NCBI GenBank assembly: GCA_036172665.1
Contig: JAYKNF010000018.1
Location: 558,001-622,000, forward strand
Source: Prosopocoilus inquinatus
Lineage: Eukaryota > Arthropoda > Insecta > Coleoptera > Lucanidae
Direction: 5' to 3'
DNA length: 64,000 nt
Positions 37,101 to 49,140 of the stretch are shown here, in pieces. Numbering within the stretch: position 1 is the stretch's first letter; each line of letters starts with the position of its first letter. Under the pieces are notes generated by a model that was not told where the DNA came from, made no database searches, and saw nothing but the letters and a program-made list of their open reading frames with translations. Made by a program: the position numbers and the translations under genes.

Positions 37101-38050
37101 TTTAAAACTATTTCCAGCTTCTGCTGCGTCCGAGAACATCGTATCTCACGTCAGGGTTACTGGAGTCCATCCAAACGTCAAATAACATGATAGATAAGTA
37201 AGGATCGATTAGATACAGCACAGGAACAACGCTAATACGTGTTGTTTCGTTTAAAACTATTTCCAGCTCCTGCTGCGTCCAAAAACATTGTATCTCACAT
37301 CAGACTTACTGGAGTCCATCCAAACGTCAAATAACATGATAGATAAGTAAGGATCGATTAGATACATCACAGTAACAACGCTACTGCGTGCTGTTTCGTT
37401 TAAAACTATTTCTAGCTACAGCTGCGTCCGAGAACTTCGTATCTCACATCAAAGTTACTGGAGTCCATCGGAACGCCAAATAACATGATAGATGAGTAAG
37501 GATCGATTAGATACATCACAGGAACAACGCTAATACGTGCTGTTTCGTTCAAAACTATTTCCATCTTCTGCTGCCTCCAAAAACTTTGTATCTCACATCA
37601 GAGTTACTGGAGTCCATCCAAACGTCAAATAACATGATAGATGAGTAAGGATCGATTAGATACATCACAGGAACAACGCTAATACGTGTTGTTTCGTTTA
37701 AAACTATTTCCAGCTTCTGCTGCGTACGAGAACTTCGTATCTCACGTCAGGGTTACTGGAGTCCATCCAAACGTCAAATAACATGATAGATAAGTAAGGA
37801 TCGATTAGATACATCACAGGAACAACGCTAATGCGTGTTGTTTCGTTTAAAACTATTTCCAGCTTCTGCTGCGTCCGAGAACTTCGTATCTCACGTCAGG
37901 GTTACTGGAGTCCATCCAAACGTCAAATAACATGATAGATAAGTAAGGATCGATTAGATACATCACAGGAACAACGCTAATGCGTGTTGTTTCCTTTAAA
38001 ACTATTTCCAGCTTCTGCTGCGTCCGAAAATTTCGTATCTCACATTAGAG
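34139..38050 (+). repeat. Mosaic satellite segment between D2 and I2
   Basis: Full-length units only. The CACCTCAAAG form at 36107 pairs with that at 21761 (14,346 = 96 x 149 + 42). The AAAGTTATTGG unit near 36,710 pairs with the one near 25,196 (11,515 bp). The CGAGAACATCG unit near 37,134 recurs near 44,865. CCATGG occurs near 35379. Nothing other than satellite was seen. Confidence 0.78.
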
Positions 38051-40500
38051 TTACTGGAATCCATCCAAACGTCAAATAACATGTTAGATAAGTAAGGATC
38101 GTTTAGATACATCACAGGAACAACGCTAATACGTGTTGTTTCATTTAAAACTATTTCCAGCTTAAGCTGCGTCCGAGAACTTCGTATCTCACATCAAAGT
38201 TACTGGAGTCCATCGAAACGCCAAATAACATGATATATGAGTAAGGATCGATTAGATACATCACAGGAACAACGCTAATGCGTGTTGTTTCGTTTAACAC
38301 TATTTCCAGCTTCTGCTGCGTCCGAAAATTTCGTATCTCTCATTAGAGTCACTGGAGTCCATCGAAACGTCAAATAACATAGTAGCTAAGTAAGGATCGA
38401 TTAGATACATCACAGGAACAACGCTAATACGTGTTGTTTCGTTCAAAACTATTTCCAGCTTCTGCTGCGTCCAAAAACTTTGTATCTAACATCAGAGTTA
38501 CTGGAGTCCATCTAAACCTCAAATAACATGATAGATGAGTAAGGATCGATTAGATACATCACAGGAACAACGCTAATACGTGTTGTTTCGTTTAAAACTA
38601 TTTCCAGCTTCTGCTGCGTCCGAGAACTTCGTATCTCACGTCAGGGTTACTGGAGTCCATCCAAACGTCAAATAACATGATAGATAAGTAAGGATCGATT
38701 AGATACATCACAGGAACAACGCTAATGCGTGTTGTTCCGTTTAAAACTATTTCCAGCTTCTGCTGAGTATGAAAATTTCGTATCTCACATTAGAGTTACT
38801 GGAGTCCATCGAAACGTCAAATAACATGTTAGAAAAGTAAGGATCGTTTAGATATATCACAGAAACAACGCTAATACGTGTTGTTTCATTTAAAACTATT
38901 TCCAGCTTAAGCTGCGTCCGAGAACTTCGTATCTCACATCAAAGTTACTGGAGTCCATCGAAACGCCAAATAACATGATATATGAGTAAGGATCGATTAG
39001 ATACAGCACAGGAACAACGCTAATACGTGTTGTTTCGTTTAAAACTATTTCCAGCTCCTGCTGCGTCCAAAAACTTTGTATCTCACATCAGACTTACTGG
39101 AGTCCATCCAAACGTCAAATAACATGTTAGATAAGTAAGGATCGTTTAGATACATCACAGGAACAACGCTAATACGTGTTGTTTCATTTAAAACTATTTC
39201 CAGCTTCAGCTGCGTCCGAGAACTTCGTATCTCACATCAAAGTTACTGGAGTCCATCGAAACGCCAAATAACATGATAGATGAGTAAGGATCGATTAGAT
39301 ACATCACAGGAACAACGCTAATGCGTGTTGTTTCGTTTAAAACTATTTCCAGCTTCTGCTGCGCCCGAAAATTTCGTATCTCACATTAGAGTTACTGGAG
39401 TCCATCGAAACGTCAAATAACATAGTAGCTAAGTAAGGATCGATTAGATACATCACAGGAACAACGCTAATACGTGTTGTTTCGTTCAAAACTATTTCCA
39501 GCTTCTGCTGCGTCCAAAAACTTTGTATCTCACATCAGAGTTACTGGAGTCCATCTAAACCTCAAATAACATGATAGATGAGTAAGGATCGATTAGATAC
39601 ATCACAGGAACAACGCTAATACGTGTTGTTTCGTTTAAAACTATTTCCAGCTTCTGCTGCGTCCGAGAACTTCGTATCTCACGTCAGGGTTACTGGAGTC
39701 CATCCAAACGTCAAATAACATGATAGATAAGTAAGGATCGATTAGATACATCACAGGAACAACGCTAATGCGTGTTGTTTCGTTTAAAACTATTTCCAGC
39801 TTCTGCTGCGTCCGAAAATTTCGTGTCTCACATTAGAGTTACTGGAGTCCATCGAAACGTCAAATAACATGATAGATGAGTAAGGATCGATTAGATACAT
39901 CACAGGAACAACGCTAATACGTGTTGTTTCGTTTAAAACTATTTCCAGCTTCTGCTGCGTCCGAAAACGTCGTATCTCACATCAGAGCTACTGGAGTCCA
40001 TCGAAACGCCAAATAAGATGATATATGAGTAAGGATCGATTAGATACAGCACAGGAACAACGCTAATACGTGTTGTTTCGTCTAAAACTATTTCCAGCTC
40101 CTGCTGCGTCCATAAACTTTGTATCTCACATCAGACTTACTGGAGTCCATCCAAACGTCAAATAACATGATAGATAAGTTACTGGAGTCCATCGAAACGC
40201 CAAATAACATGATATATGAGTAAGGATCGATTAGATACAGCACAGGAACAACGCTAATACGTGTTGTTTCGTTTAAAACTATTTCCAGCTTATGCTGCGT
40301 CCAAAAACTTTGTATCTCACATCAGACTTACTAGAGTCCATCCAAACGTCAAATAACATGTTAGATAAGTAAGGATCGTTTAGATACATCACAGGAACAA
40401 CGCTAATACGTGTTGTTTCATTTAAAACTATTTCCAGCTTCAGCTGCCTCCGAGAACTTCGTATCTCACATCAAAGTTACTGGAGTCCATCGAAACGTCA
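38050..40500 (+). repeat. Block I2, copy of the 26-29 kb segment
   Basis: It is colinear with block I1 at 11,664 then 11,515 bp. It keeps TCTAACATC (38485), TTTAGATATATC (about 38845), TCTAAACCTC (38512 and 39555) and the 42-bp truncated unit (40150). Private marks include GTTAGAAAAG (about 38828) and GAGTATGAAAATTTCG (about 38764). Confidence 0.8.
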
Positions 40501-40710
40501 AATAACATGATAGATGAGTAAGGATCGATTAGATACATCACAGGAACAACGCTAATACGTGTTGTTTCGTTCAAAACTATTTCCAGCTTCTGCTGCGTCC
40601 GAAATCTTTGTGTCTCTCATCAGAGTTACTGGAGTCCATCCAAACGTCAAATAACATGATAGATGAGTAAGGATCGATTAGATACATCACAGGAACAACG
40701 CTAATACGTG
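40073..40710 (+). repeat. Block F1, 638-bp unit (4 monomers + 42 bp), left copy
   Basis: The segment from GTCTAAAAC through the truncated unit and the GAAATCTTTGTG unit repeats immediately with a 638-bp shift. The truncated units lie at 40150 and 40788. Because 638 is not a multiple of 149, the copy must have carried the truncated unit with it. Confidence 0.88.
40150..40191 (+). repeat. 42-bp truncated monomer (copy 2)
   Basis: It has the same breakpoint as copy 1 (GATAAGT joined to TACTGGAG), so it is identical by descent and not a new deletion. Confidence 0.95.
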
Positions 40711-41348
40711 TTGTTTCGTCTAAAACTATTTCCAGCTCCTGCTGCGTCCATAAACTTTGTATCTCACATCAGACTTACTGGAGTCCATCCAAACGTCAAA
40801 TAACATGATAGATAAGTTACTGGAGTCCATCGAAACGCCAAATAACATGATATATGAGTAAGGATCGATTAGATACAGCACAGGAACAACGCTAATACGT
40901 GTTGTTTCGTTTAAAACTATTTCCAGCTCCTGCTGCGTCCAAAAACTTTGTATCTCACATCAGACTTACTAGAGTCCATCCAAACGTCAAATAACATGTT
41001 AGATAAGTAAGGATCGTTTAGATATATCACAGGAACAACGCTAATACGTGTTGTTTCATTTAAAACTATTTCCAGCTTCAGCTGCGTCCGAGAACTTCGT
41101 ATCTCACATCAAAGTTACTGGAGTCCATCGAAACGTCAAATAACATGATAGATGAGTAAGGATCGATTAGATACATCACAGGAACAACGCTAATACGTGT
41201 TGTTTCGTTCAAAACTATTTCCAGCTTCTGCTGCGTCCGAAATCTTTGTGTCTCTCATCAGAGTTACTGGAGTCCATCCAAACGTCAAATAACATGATAG
41301 ATGAGTAAGGATCGATTAGATACATCACAGGAACAACGCTAATACGTG
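40711..41348 (+). repeat. Block F2, 638-bp unit, right copy
   Basis: This is the second copy of F1. It also forms the left end of the larger G1 block, so the 638-bp duplication and the 2,277-bp duplication overlap. Differences from F1 include CTCCTGCTG against CTTATGCTG in the unit after the truncation, and GATATATC against GATACATC. Confidence 0.85.
40788..40829 (+). repeat. 42-bp truncated monomer (copy 3)
   Basis: Same break as copies 1 and 2. It was created by the 638-bp tandem duplication. Confidence 0.95.
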
Positions 41349-42987
41349 TTGTTTCGTTTAAAACTATTTCCAGCTTCTGCTGCGTCCGAAAACGTCGTAT
41401 CTCACATCAGAGCTACTGGAGTCCATCGAAACGCCAAATAACATGATATATGAGTAAGGATCGATTAGATACAGCACAGGAACAACGCTAATACGTGTTG
41501 TTTCGTTCAAAACTATTTCCAGCTTCTGCTGCGTCCGAGAACTTCGTATCTCACATCTAAGTTACTGAAGTCCATCGAAACGCCAAATAACATGATAGAT
41601 GAGTAAGGATCGATTAGATACATCACATGAACAACGCTAATGCGTGTTGTTTCGTTTAAAACTATTTCCAGGTTCTGCTGCGTCCGAGAACTTCGTATCT
41701 CACGTCAGGGTTACTGGAGTCCATCCAAACGTCAAATAACATGATAAATAAGTAAAGATCGATTAGATACATCACAGGAACAACGCTAATGCGTGTTGTT
41801 TCGTTTAAAACTATTTCCAGCTTCTGCTGTGTCCGAAAATTTCGTTTCTCACATTAGAGTTACTGGAGTTCATCGAAACGTCAAATAACATGATAGATGA
41901 GTAAGGATCGATTAGATACATCACAGGAACAACGCTAATGCGTGTTGTTTCGTTTAAAACTATTTCCAGCTTCTGCTGCCTCAGAAAACGTCGTATCTCC
42001 CATCAGAGCTACTGGAGTCCATCGAAACGCCAAACAACATGATAGATGAGTAAGGATCGATTAGATACATCACAGGAACAACGCTAATGCGTGTTGTTTC
42101 GTTTAAAACTATTTCCAGGTTCTGCTGCGTCCGAGAACTTCGTATCTCACGTCAGGGTTACTGGAGTCCATCCGAACGTCAAATCACATGATAGATGAGT
42201 AAGGATCGATTAGATACATCACAGGAACAACGCTAATACGTGTTGTTTTGTTCAAAACTATTTCCAGCTTCTGCTGCGTCCGAAATCTTTGTGTCTCTCA
42301 TCAGAGTTACTGGAGTCCATCCAAACGTCAAATAACATGATAGATGAGTAAGGATCGATTAGATACATCACAGGAACAACGCTAATACGTGTTGTTTCGT
42401 TTAAAACTATTTCCAGCTTCTGCTGCGTCCGAAAATTTCGTATCTCACATTAGAGTTACTGGAGTCCATCGAAACGTCAAATAACATAGTAGCTAAGTAA
42501 GGATCGATTAGATACATCACAGGAATAACGCTAATACGTGTTGTATCGTTCAAAACTATTTCCAGCTTCTGCTGCGTCCAAAAACTTTGTATCTCACATC
42601 AGAGTTACTGGAGTCCATCCAAACGTCAAATAACATGATAGATGAGTAAGGATCGATTAGATACATCACAGGAACAACGCTAATACGTGTTGTTTCGTTT
42701 AAAACTATTTCCAGCTTCTGCTGCGTCCGAAAATTTCGTGTCTTACATTAGAGTTACTGGAGTCCATCGAAACGTCAAATAACATGATAGATGAGTAAGG
42801 ATCGATTAGATACATCACAGGAAAAACGCTAATACGTGTTGTTTCGTTTAAAACTATTTCCAGCTTCTGCTGCGTCCGAAAACGTCGTATCTCACATCAG
42901 AGCTACTGGAGTCCATCGAAACGCCAAATAAGATGATATATGAGTAAGGATCGATTAGATACATCACAGGAACAACGCTAATGCGTG

Positions 42988-44840
42988 TTGTTTCGTCTAA
43001 AACTATTTCCAGCTCCTGCTGCGTCCATAAACTTTGTATCTCACATCAGACTTACTGGAGTCCATCCAAACGTCAAATAACATGATAGATAAGTTACTGG
43101 AGTCCATCGAAACGCCAAATAACATGATATATGAGTAAGGATCGATTAGATACAGCACAGGAACAACGCTAATACGTGTTGTTTCGTTTAAAACTATTTC
43201 CAGATCCTGCTGCGTCCAAAAACTTTGTATCTCACATCAGACTTACTGGAGTCCATCCAAACGTCAAATAACATGTTAGATAAGTAAGGATCGTTTAGAT
43301 ACATCACAGGAACAACGCTAATACGTGTTGTTTCATTTAAAACTATTTCCAGCTTCAGCTGCGTCCGAGAACTTCGTATCTCACATCAAAGTTACTGGAG
43401 TCCATCGAAACGTCAAATAACATGATAGATGAGTAAGGATCGATTAGATACATCACAGGAACAACGCTAATACGTGTTGTTTCGTTCAAAACTATTTCCA
43501 GCTTCTGCTGCGTCCGAAATCTTTGTGTCTCTCATCAGAGTTACTGGAGTCCATCCAAACGTCAAATAACATGATAGATGAGTAAGGATCGATTAGGTAC
43601 ATCACAGGAACAACGCTAATACGTGTTGTTTCGTTTAAAACTATTTCCAGCTTCTGCTGCGTCCGAAAACGTCGTATCTCACATCAGAGCTACTGGAGTC
43701 CATCGAAACGCCAAATAACATGATATATGAGTAAGGATCGATTAGATACAGCACAGGAACAACGCTAATACGTGTTGTTTCGTTCAAAACTATTTCCAGC
43801 TTCTGCTGCGTCCGAGAACTTCGTATCTCACATCTAAGTTACTGGAGTCCATCGAAACGCCAAATAACATGATAGATGAGTAAGGATCGATTAGATACAT
43901 CACATGAACAACGCTAATGCGTGTTGTTTCGTTTAAAACTATTTCCAGGTTCTGCTGCGTCCGAGAACTTCGTATCTCACGTCAGGGTTACTGGAGTCCA
44001 TCCAAACGTCAAATAACATGATAGATAAGTAAGGATCGATTAGATACATCACAGGAACAACGCTAATGCGTGTTGTTTCGTTTAAAACTATTTCCAGCTT
44101 CTGCTGTGTCCGAAAATTTCGTTTCTCACATTAGAGTTACTGGAGTTCATCGAAACGTCAAATAACATGATAGATGAGTAAGGATCGATTAGATACATCA
44201 CAGGAACAACGCTAATGCGTGTTGTTTCGTTTAAAACTATTTCCAGCTTCTGCTGCCTCAGAAAACGTCGTATCTCACATCAGAGCTACTGGAGTCCATC
44301 GAAACGCCAAACAACATGATAGATGAGTAAGGATCGATTAGATACATCACAGGAACAACGCTAATGCGTGTTGTTTCGTTTAAAACTATTTCCAGGTTCT
44401 GCTGCGTCCGAGAACTTCGTATCTCACGTCAGGGTTACTGGAGTCCATCCAAACGTCAAATCACATGATAGATGAGTAAGGATCGATTAGATACATCACA
44501 GGAACAACGCTAATGCGCGTTGTTTCGTTTAAAACTATTTCCAGCTTCTGCTGCGTCCGAAAATTTCGTATCTCACATTAGAGTTACTGGAGTCCATCGA
44601 AACGTCAAATAACATAGTAGCTAAGTAAGGATCGATTAGATACATCACAGGAATAACGCTAATACGTGTTGTATCGTTCAAAACTATTTCCAGCTTCTGC
44701 TGCGTCCAAAAACTTTGTATCTCACATCAGAGTTACTGGAGTCCATCCAAACGTCAAATAACACGATAGATGAGTAAGGATCGATTAGATACATCACAGG
44801 AACAACGCTAATACGTGTTGTTTCGTTTAAAACTATTTCC
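42988..44840 (+). repeat. Block G2, 2,277-bp duplication, right copy with a lost monomer
   Basis: It is colinear with G1. Near 44,470-44,550 it lacks the GTTTTGTTC and GAAATCTTTGTG unit present at 42,190-42,340, and a chimeric unit with GCGCG remains. Shared rare forms GGAATAACGC and TTGTATCGTTC confirm homology up to about 44,830. After that it switches to the CGAGAACATCG type. Confidence 0.83.
43065..43106 (+). repeat. 42-bp truncated monomer (copy 4)
   Basis: Same break as the other three. It was carried by the 2,277-bp duplication. Confidence 0.95.
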
Positions 44841-47690
44841 AGCTTCTGCTGCGTCCGAGAACATCGTATCTCACGTCAGGGTTACTGGAGTCCATCCAAA
44901 CGTCAAATAACATGATAGATAAGTAAGGATCGATTAGATACAGCACAGGAACAACGCTAATACGTGTTGTTTCGTTTAAAACTATTTCCAGCTCCTGCTG
45001 CGTCCAAAAACTTTGTATCTCACATCAGACTTACTGGAGTCCATCCAAACGTCAAATAACATGATAGATAAGTAAGGATCGATTAGATACATCACAGGAA
45101 CAACGCTAATGCGTGTTGTTTCGTTTAAAACTATTTCCAGCTTCTGCTGCCTCAGAAAACGTCGTATCTCACATCAGAGCTACTGGAGTCCATCGAAACG
45201 CCAAATAACATGATAGATGAGTAAGGATCGATTAGATACATCACAGGAACAACGCTAATACGTGTTGTTTCATTTAAAACTATTTCCAGCTTCAGCTGCG
45301 TCCGAGAACTTCGTATCTCACATCAAAGTTACTGGAATCCATGGAAACGCCAAATAACATGATAGATGAGTAAGGATCGATTAGATACATCACAGGAACA
45401 ACGCTAATGCGTGTTGTTTCGTTTAAAACTATTTCCAGCTTCTGCTGCGTCCGAAAATTTCGTATCTCACATTAGAGTTACTGGAGTCCATCGAAACGTC
45501 AAATATCATAGTAGCTAAGTAAGGATCGATTAGATACATCACAGGAACAACGCTAATGCGCGTTGTTTCGTTTAAAACTATTTCCAGGTTCTGCTGCGTC
45601 CGAGAACTTCGTATCTCACCTCAAAGTTACTGGAATCCATCGAAACGCCAAATAACTTGATATATGAGTAAGGATCGATTAGATACATCACAGGAACAAC
45701 GCTAATGCGTGTTGTATCGTCTAAAACTATTTCCAGCTTTTGCTGCGTCCGAAAATTTCGTATCTCATATTAGAGTTACTGGAGTCCATCGAAACGTCAA
45801 ATAACATAGTAGCTAAGTAAGGATCGATTAGATACATCACAGGAACAACGCTAATACGTGTTGTTTCGTTCAAAACTATTTCCAGCTTCAGCTGCGTCCG
45901 AGAACTTCGTATCTCACATCAAAGTTACTGGAGTCCATCGAAACGCCAAATAACATGATAGATGAGTAAGGATCGATTAGATACATCACAGGAACAACGC
46001 TAATGCGTGTTGTTTCGTTTAAAACTATTTCCAGGTTCTGCTGCGTCCGAGAACTTCGTATCTCACGTCAGGGTTACTGGAGTCCATCCAAACGTCAAAT
46101 AACATGATAGATGAGTAAGGATCGATTAGATACATCACAGGAACAACGCTAATGCGTGTTGTTTCGTTTAAAACTATTTCCAGCTTCTGCTGCGTCCGAA
46201 AATTTCGTTTCTCACATTAGAGTTACTGGAGTCCATCGAAACGTCAAATAACGTGATAGATGAGTAAGGATCGATTAGATACATCACAGGAACAACGCTA
46301 ATGCGTGTTGTTTCGTTTAAAACTATTTCCAGTTTCTGCTGCGTCCGAAAATTTCGTATCTCACATTAGAGTTACTGGAGTCCATCGAAACGTCAAATAT
46401 CATAGTAGCTAAGTAAGGATCGATTAGATACATCACAGGAACAACGCTAATACGTGTTGTTTCGTTTAAAACTATTTCCAGCTTCTGCTGCGTCCGAAAA
46501 CGTCGTATCTCACATCAGAGCTACTGGAGTCCATCGAAACGCCAAATAACATGATATATGAGTAAGGATCGATTAGATACAGCACAGGAACAACGCTAAT
46601 ACGTGTTGTTTCGTTTAAAACTATTTCCAGCTCCTGCTGCGTCCATAAACTTTGTATCTCACATCAGACTTACTGGAGTCCATCCAAACGTCAAATAACA
46701 TGATAGATAAGTAAGGATCGATTAGATACATCACAGTAACAACGCTAATGCGTGTTGTTTCGTTTAAAACTATTTCTAGCTTCAGCTGCGTCCGAGAACT
46801 CCGTATCTCACATCAAAGTTACTGGAGTCCATCGAAACGCCAAATAACATGATAGATGAGTAAGGATCGATTAGATACATCACAGGAACAACGCTAATAC
46901 GTGTTGTTTCATTTAAAACTATTTCCAGCTTCAGCTGCGTCCGAGAACTTCGTATCTCACATCAAAGTTACTGGAGTCCATCGAAACGCCAAATAACATG
47001 ATAGATGAGTAAGGATCGATTAGATACATCACAGGAACAACGCTAATGCGTGTTGTTTCGTTTAAAACTATTTCCAGCTTCTGCTGCGTCCGAAAATTTC
47101 GTTTCTCACATTAGAGTTACTGGAGTCCATCGAAACGTCAAATAACATGATAGATGAGTAAGGATCGATTAGATACATCACAGGAACAACGCTAATGCGT
47201 GTTGTTTCGTTTAAAACTATTTCTAGCTTCAGCTGCGTCCGAGAACTTCGTATCTCACATCTAAGATACTGGAGTCCATCGAAACGCCAAATAACATGAT
47301 AGATGAGTAAGGATCGATTAGATACATCGCAGGAACAACGCTAATGCGTGTTGTTTCGTTTAAAACTATTTCTAGCTTCAGCTGCGTCCGAAAACGTCGT
47401 ATCTCACATCAAAGTTACTGGATTCCATCGAAACGCCAAATAACATGATAGATGAGTAAGGATCGATTAGATACATCACAGGAACAACGCTAATGCGTGT
47501 TGTTTCGTTTAAAACTATTTCCAGCCTCTGCTGCGTCCGAGAACTTCGTATCTCACGTCAGGGTTACTGGAGTCCATCCAAACGTCAAATAACATGATAG
47601 ATAAGTAAGGATCGATTAGATACATCACAGGAACAACGCCAATGCGTGTTGTTTCGTTTAAAACTATTTCTAGCTTCAGCTGCGTCCGAA
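44841..47690 (+). repeat. Mosaic satellite segment, including a copy of 21.3-22.9 kb
   Basis: All units are 149 bp. CCATGG at 45339 pairs with 21331 (24,008 bp), the CACCTCAAAG form at 45620 with 21761 (23,859 bp) and AACGTGATAG at 46250 with 22391 (23,859 bp). The 149-bp change in shift means a monomer was lost between CCATGG and the next mark. At 47,380-47,830 a two-monomer set with TGGATTCCATCG is duplicated 298 bp apart (47421 and 47719). No gene was seen. Confidence 0.78.
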
Positions 47691-49140
47691 AACGTCGTAT
47701 CTCACATCAAAGTTACTGGATTCCATCGAAACGCCAAATAACATGATAGATGAGTAAGGATCGATTAGATACATCACAGGAACAACGCTAATGCGTGTTG
47801 TTTCGTTTAAAACTATTTCCAGCCTCTGCTGCGTCCGAAAATTTCGTTTCTCACATTAGAGTTACTGGAGTCCATCGAAACGTCAAATAACATGATAGAT
47901 GAGTAAGGATCGATTAGATACATCACAGGAACAACGCTAATGCGTGTTGTTTCGTTTAAAACTATTTCTAGCTTCAGCTGCGTCCGAGAACTTCGTATCT
48001 CACATCTAAGTTACTGGAGTCCATCGAAACGCCAAATAACATGATAGATGAGTAAGGATCGATTAGATACATCACAGGAACAACGCTAATGCGCGTTGTT
48101 TGGTTTAAAACTATTTCCAGGTTCTGCTACGTCCGAGAACTTCGTATCTCACGTCAGGGTTACTGGAGTCCATCCAAACGTCAAATAACATGATAGATAA
48201 GTAAGGATCGATTAGATACATCACAGGAACAACGCTAATGCGTGTTGTTTCGTTTAAAACTATTTCCAGCTTCTGCTGCGTCCGAAAATTTCGTTTCTCA
48301 CATTAGAGATACTGGAGTCCATCGAAACGTCAAATAACATGATAGATGAGTAAGGATCGATTAGATACATCACAGGAACAACGCTAATGCGTGTTGTTTC
48401 GTTTAAAACTATTTCCAGCTTCTGCTGCCTCAGAAAACGTCGTATCTCACATCAGAGCTTCTGGAGTCCATCGAAACGCCAAATAACATGATAGATGAGT
48501 AAGGATCGATTAGATACATCACAGGAACAACGCTAATGCGCGTTGTTTCGTTTAAAACTATTTCCAGGTTCTGCTGCGTCCGAGAACTTCGTATCTCACG
48601 TCAGGGTTACTGGAGTCCATCCAAACGTCAAATAACATGATAGATAAGTAAGGATCGATTAGATACATCACAGGAACAACGCTAATGCGTGTTGTTTCGT
48701 TTAAAACTATTTCCAGGTTCTGCTGCGTCCAAAAACTTTGTGTCTCACATCAGAGTTACTGGAGTCCATCCAAACGTCAAATAACATGATAGATGAGTAA
48801 GGATCGATTAGATACATCACAGGATCAACGCTAATACGTGTTGTTTCGTTTAAAACTATTTCCAGCTTCTGCTGCGTCCGAGAACTTCGTATCTCACGTC
48901 AGGGTTACTGGAGTCCATCCAAACGTCAAATAACATGATAGATAAGTAAGGATCGATTAGATACATCACAGGAACAACGCTAATGCGTGTTGTTTCGTTT
49001 AAAACTATTTCCAGCTTCAGCTGCGTCCGAGAACTTCGTATCTCACATCAAAGTTACTGGAGTATATCGAAACGCCAAATAACATGATAGATGAGTAAGG
49101 ATCGATTAGATACATCACAGGAACAACGGTAATACGTGTT
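47690..49140 (+). repeat. Block J1, 1.45-kb segment copied at about 60.9-62.4 kb
   Basis: Rare forms recur with one constant shift of 13,256 bp (89 x 149 minus 5, the sum of the three small deletions between): GCGCGTTGTTTGG (48091 and 61347), GAGCTTCTGG (about 48457 and 61713), CAGGATCAACG (about 48822 and 62078) and AGTATATCG (about 49061 and 62317). Confidence 0.88.

Larger units (their letters stand above)
40711..42987 (+). repeat. Block G1, 2,277-bp unit (15 monomers + 42 bp), left copy
   Basis: The markers are GTCTAAAAC (40709 and 42986), the truncated unit (40788 and 43065) and CATCTAAGTTACTG (41554 and 43831), each 2,277 bp apart. Later the shift falls to 2,128 bp (AGTAGC at 42488 and 44616), one monomer less. 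Confidence 0.88.
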
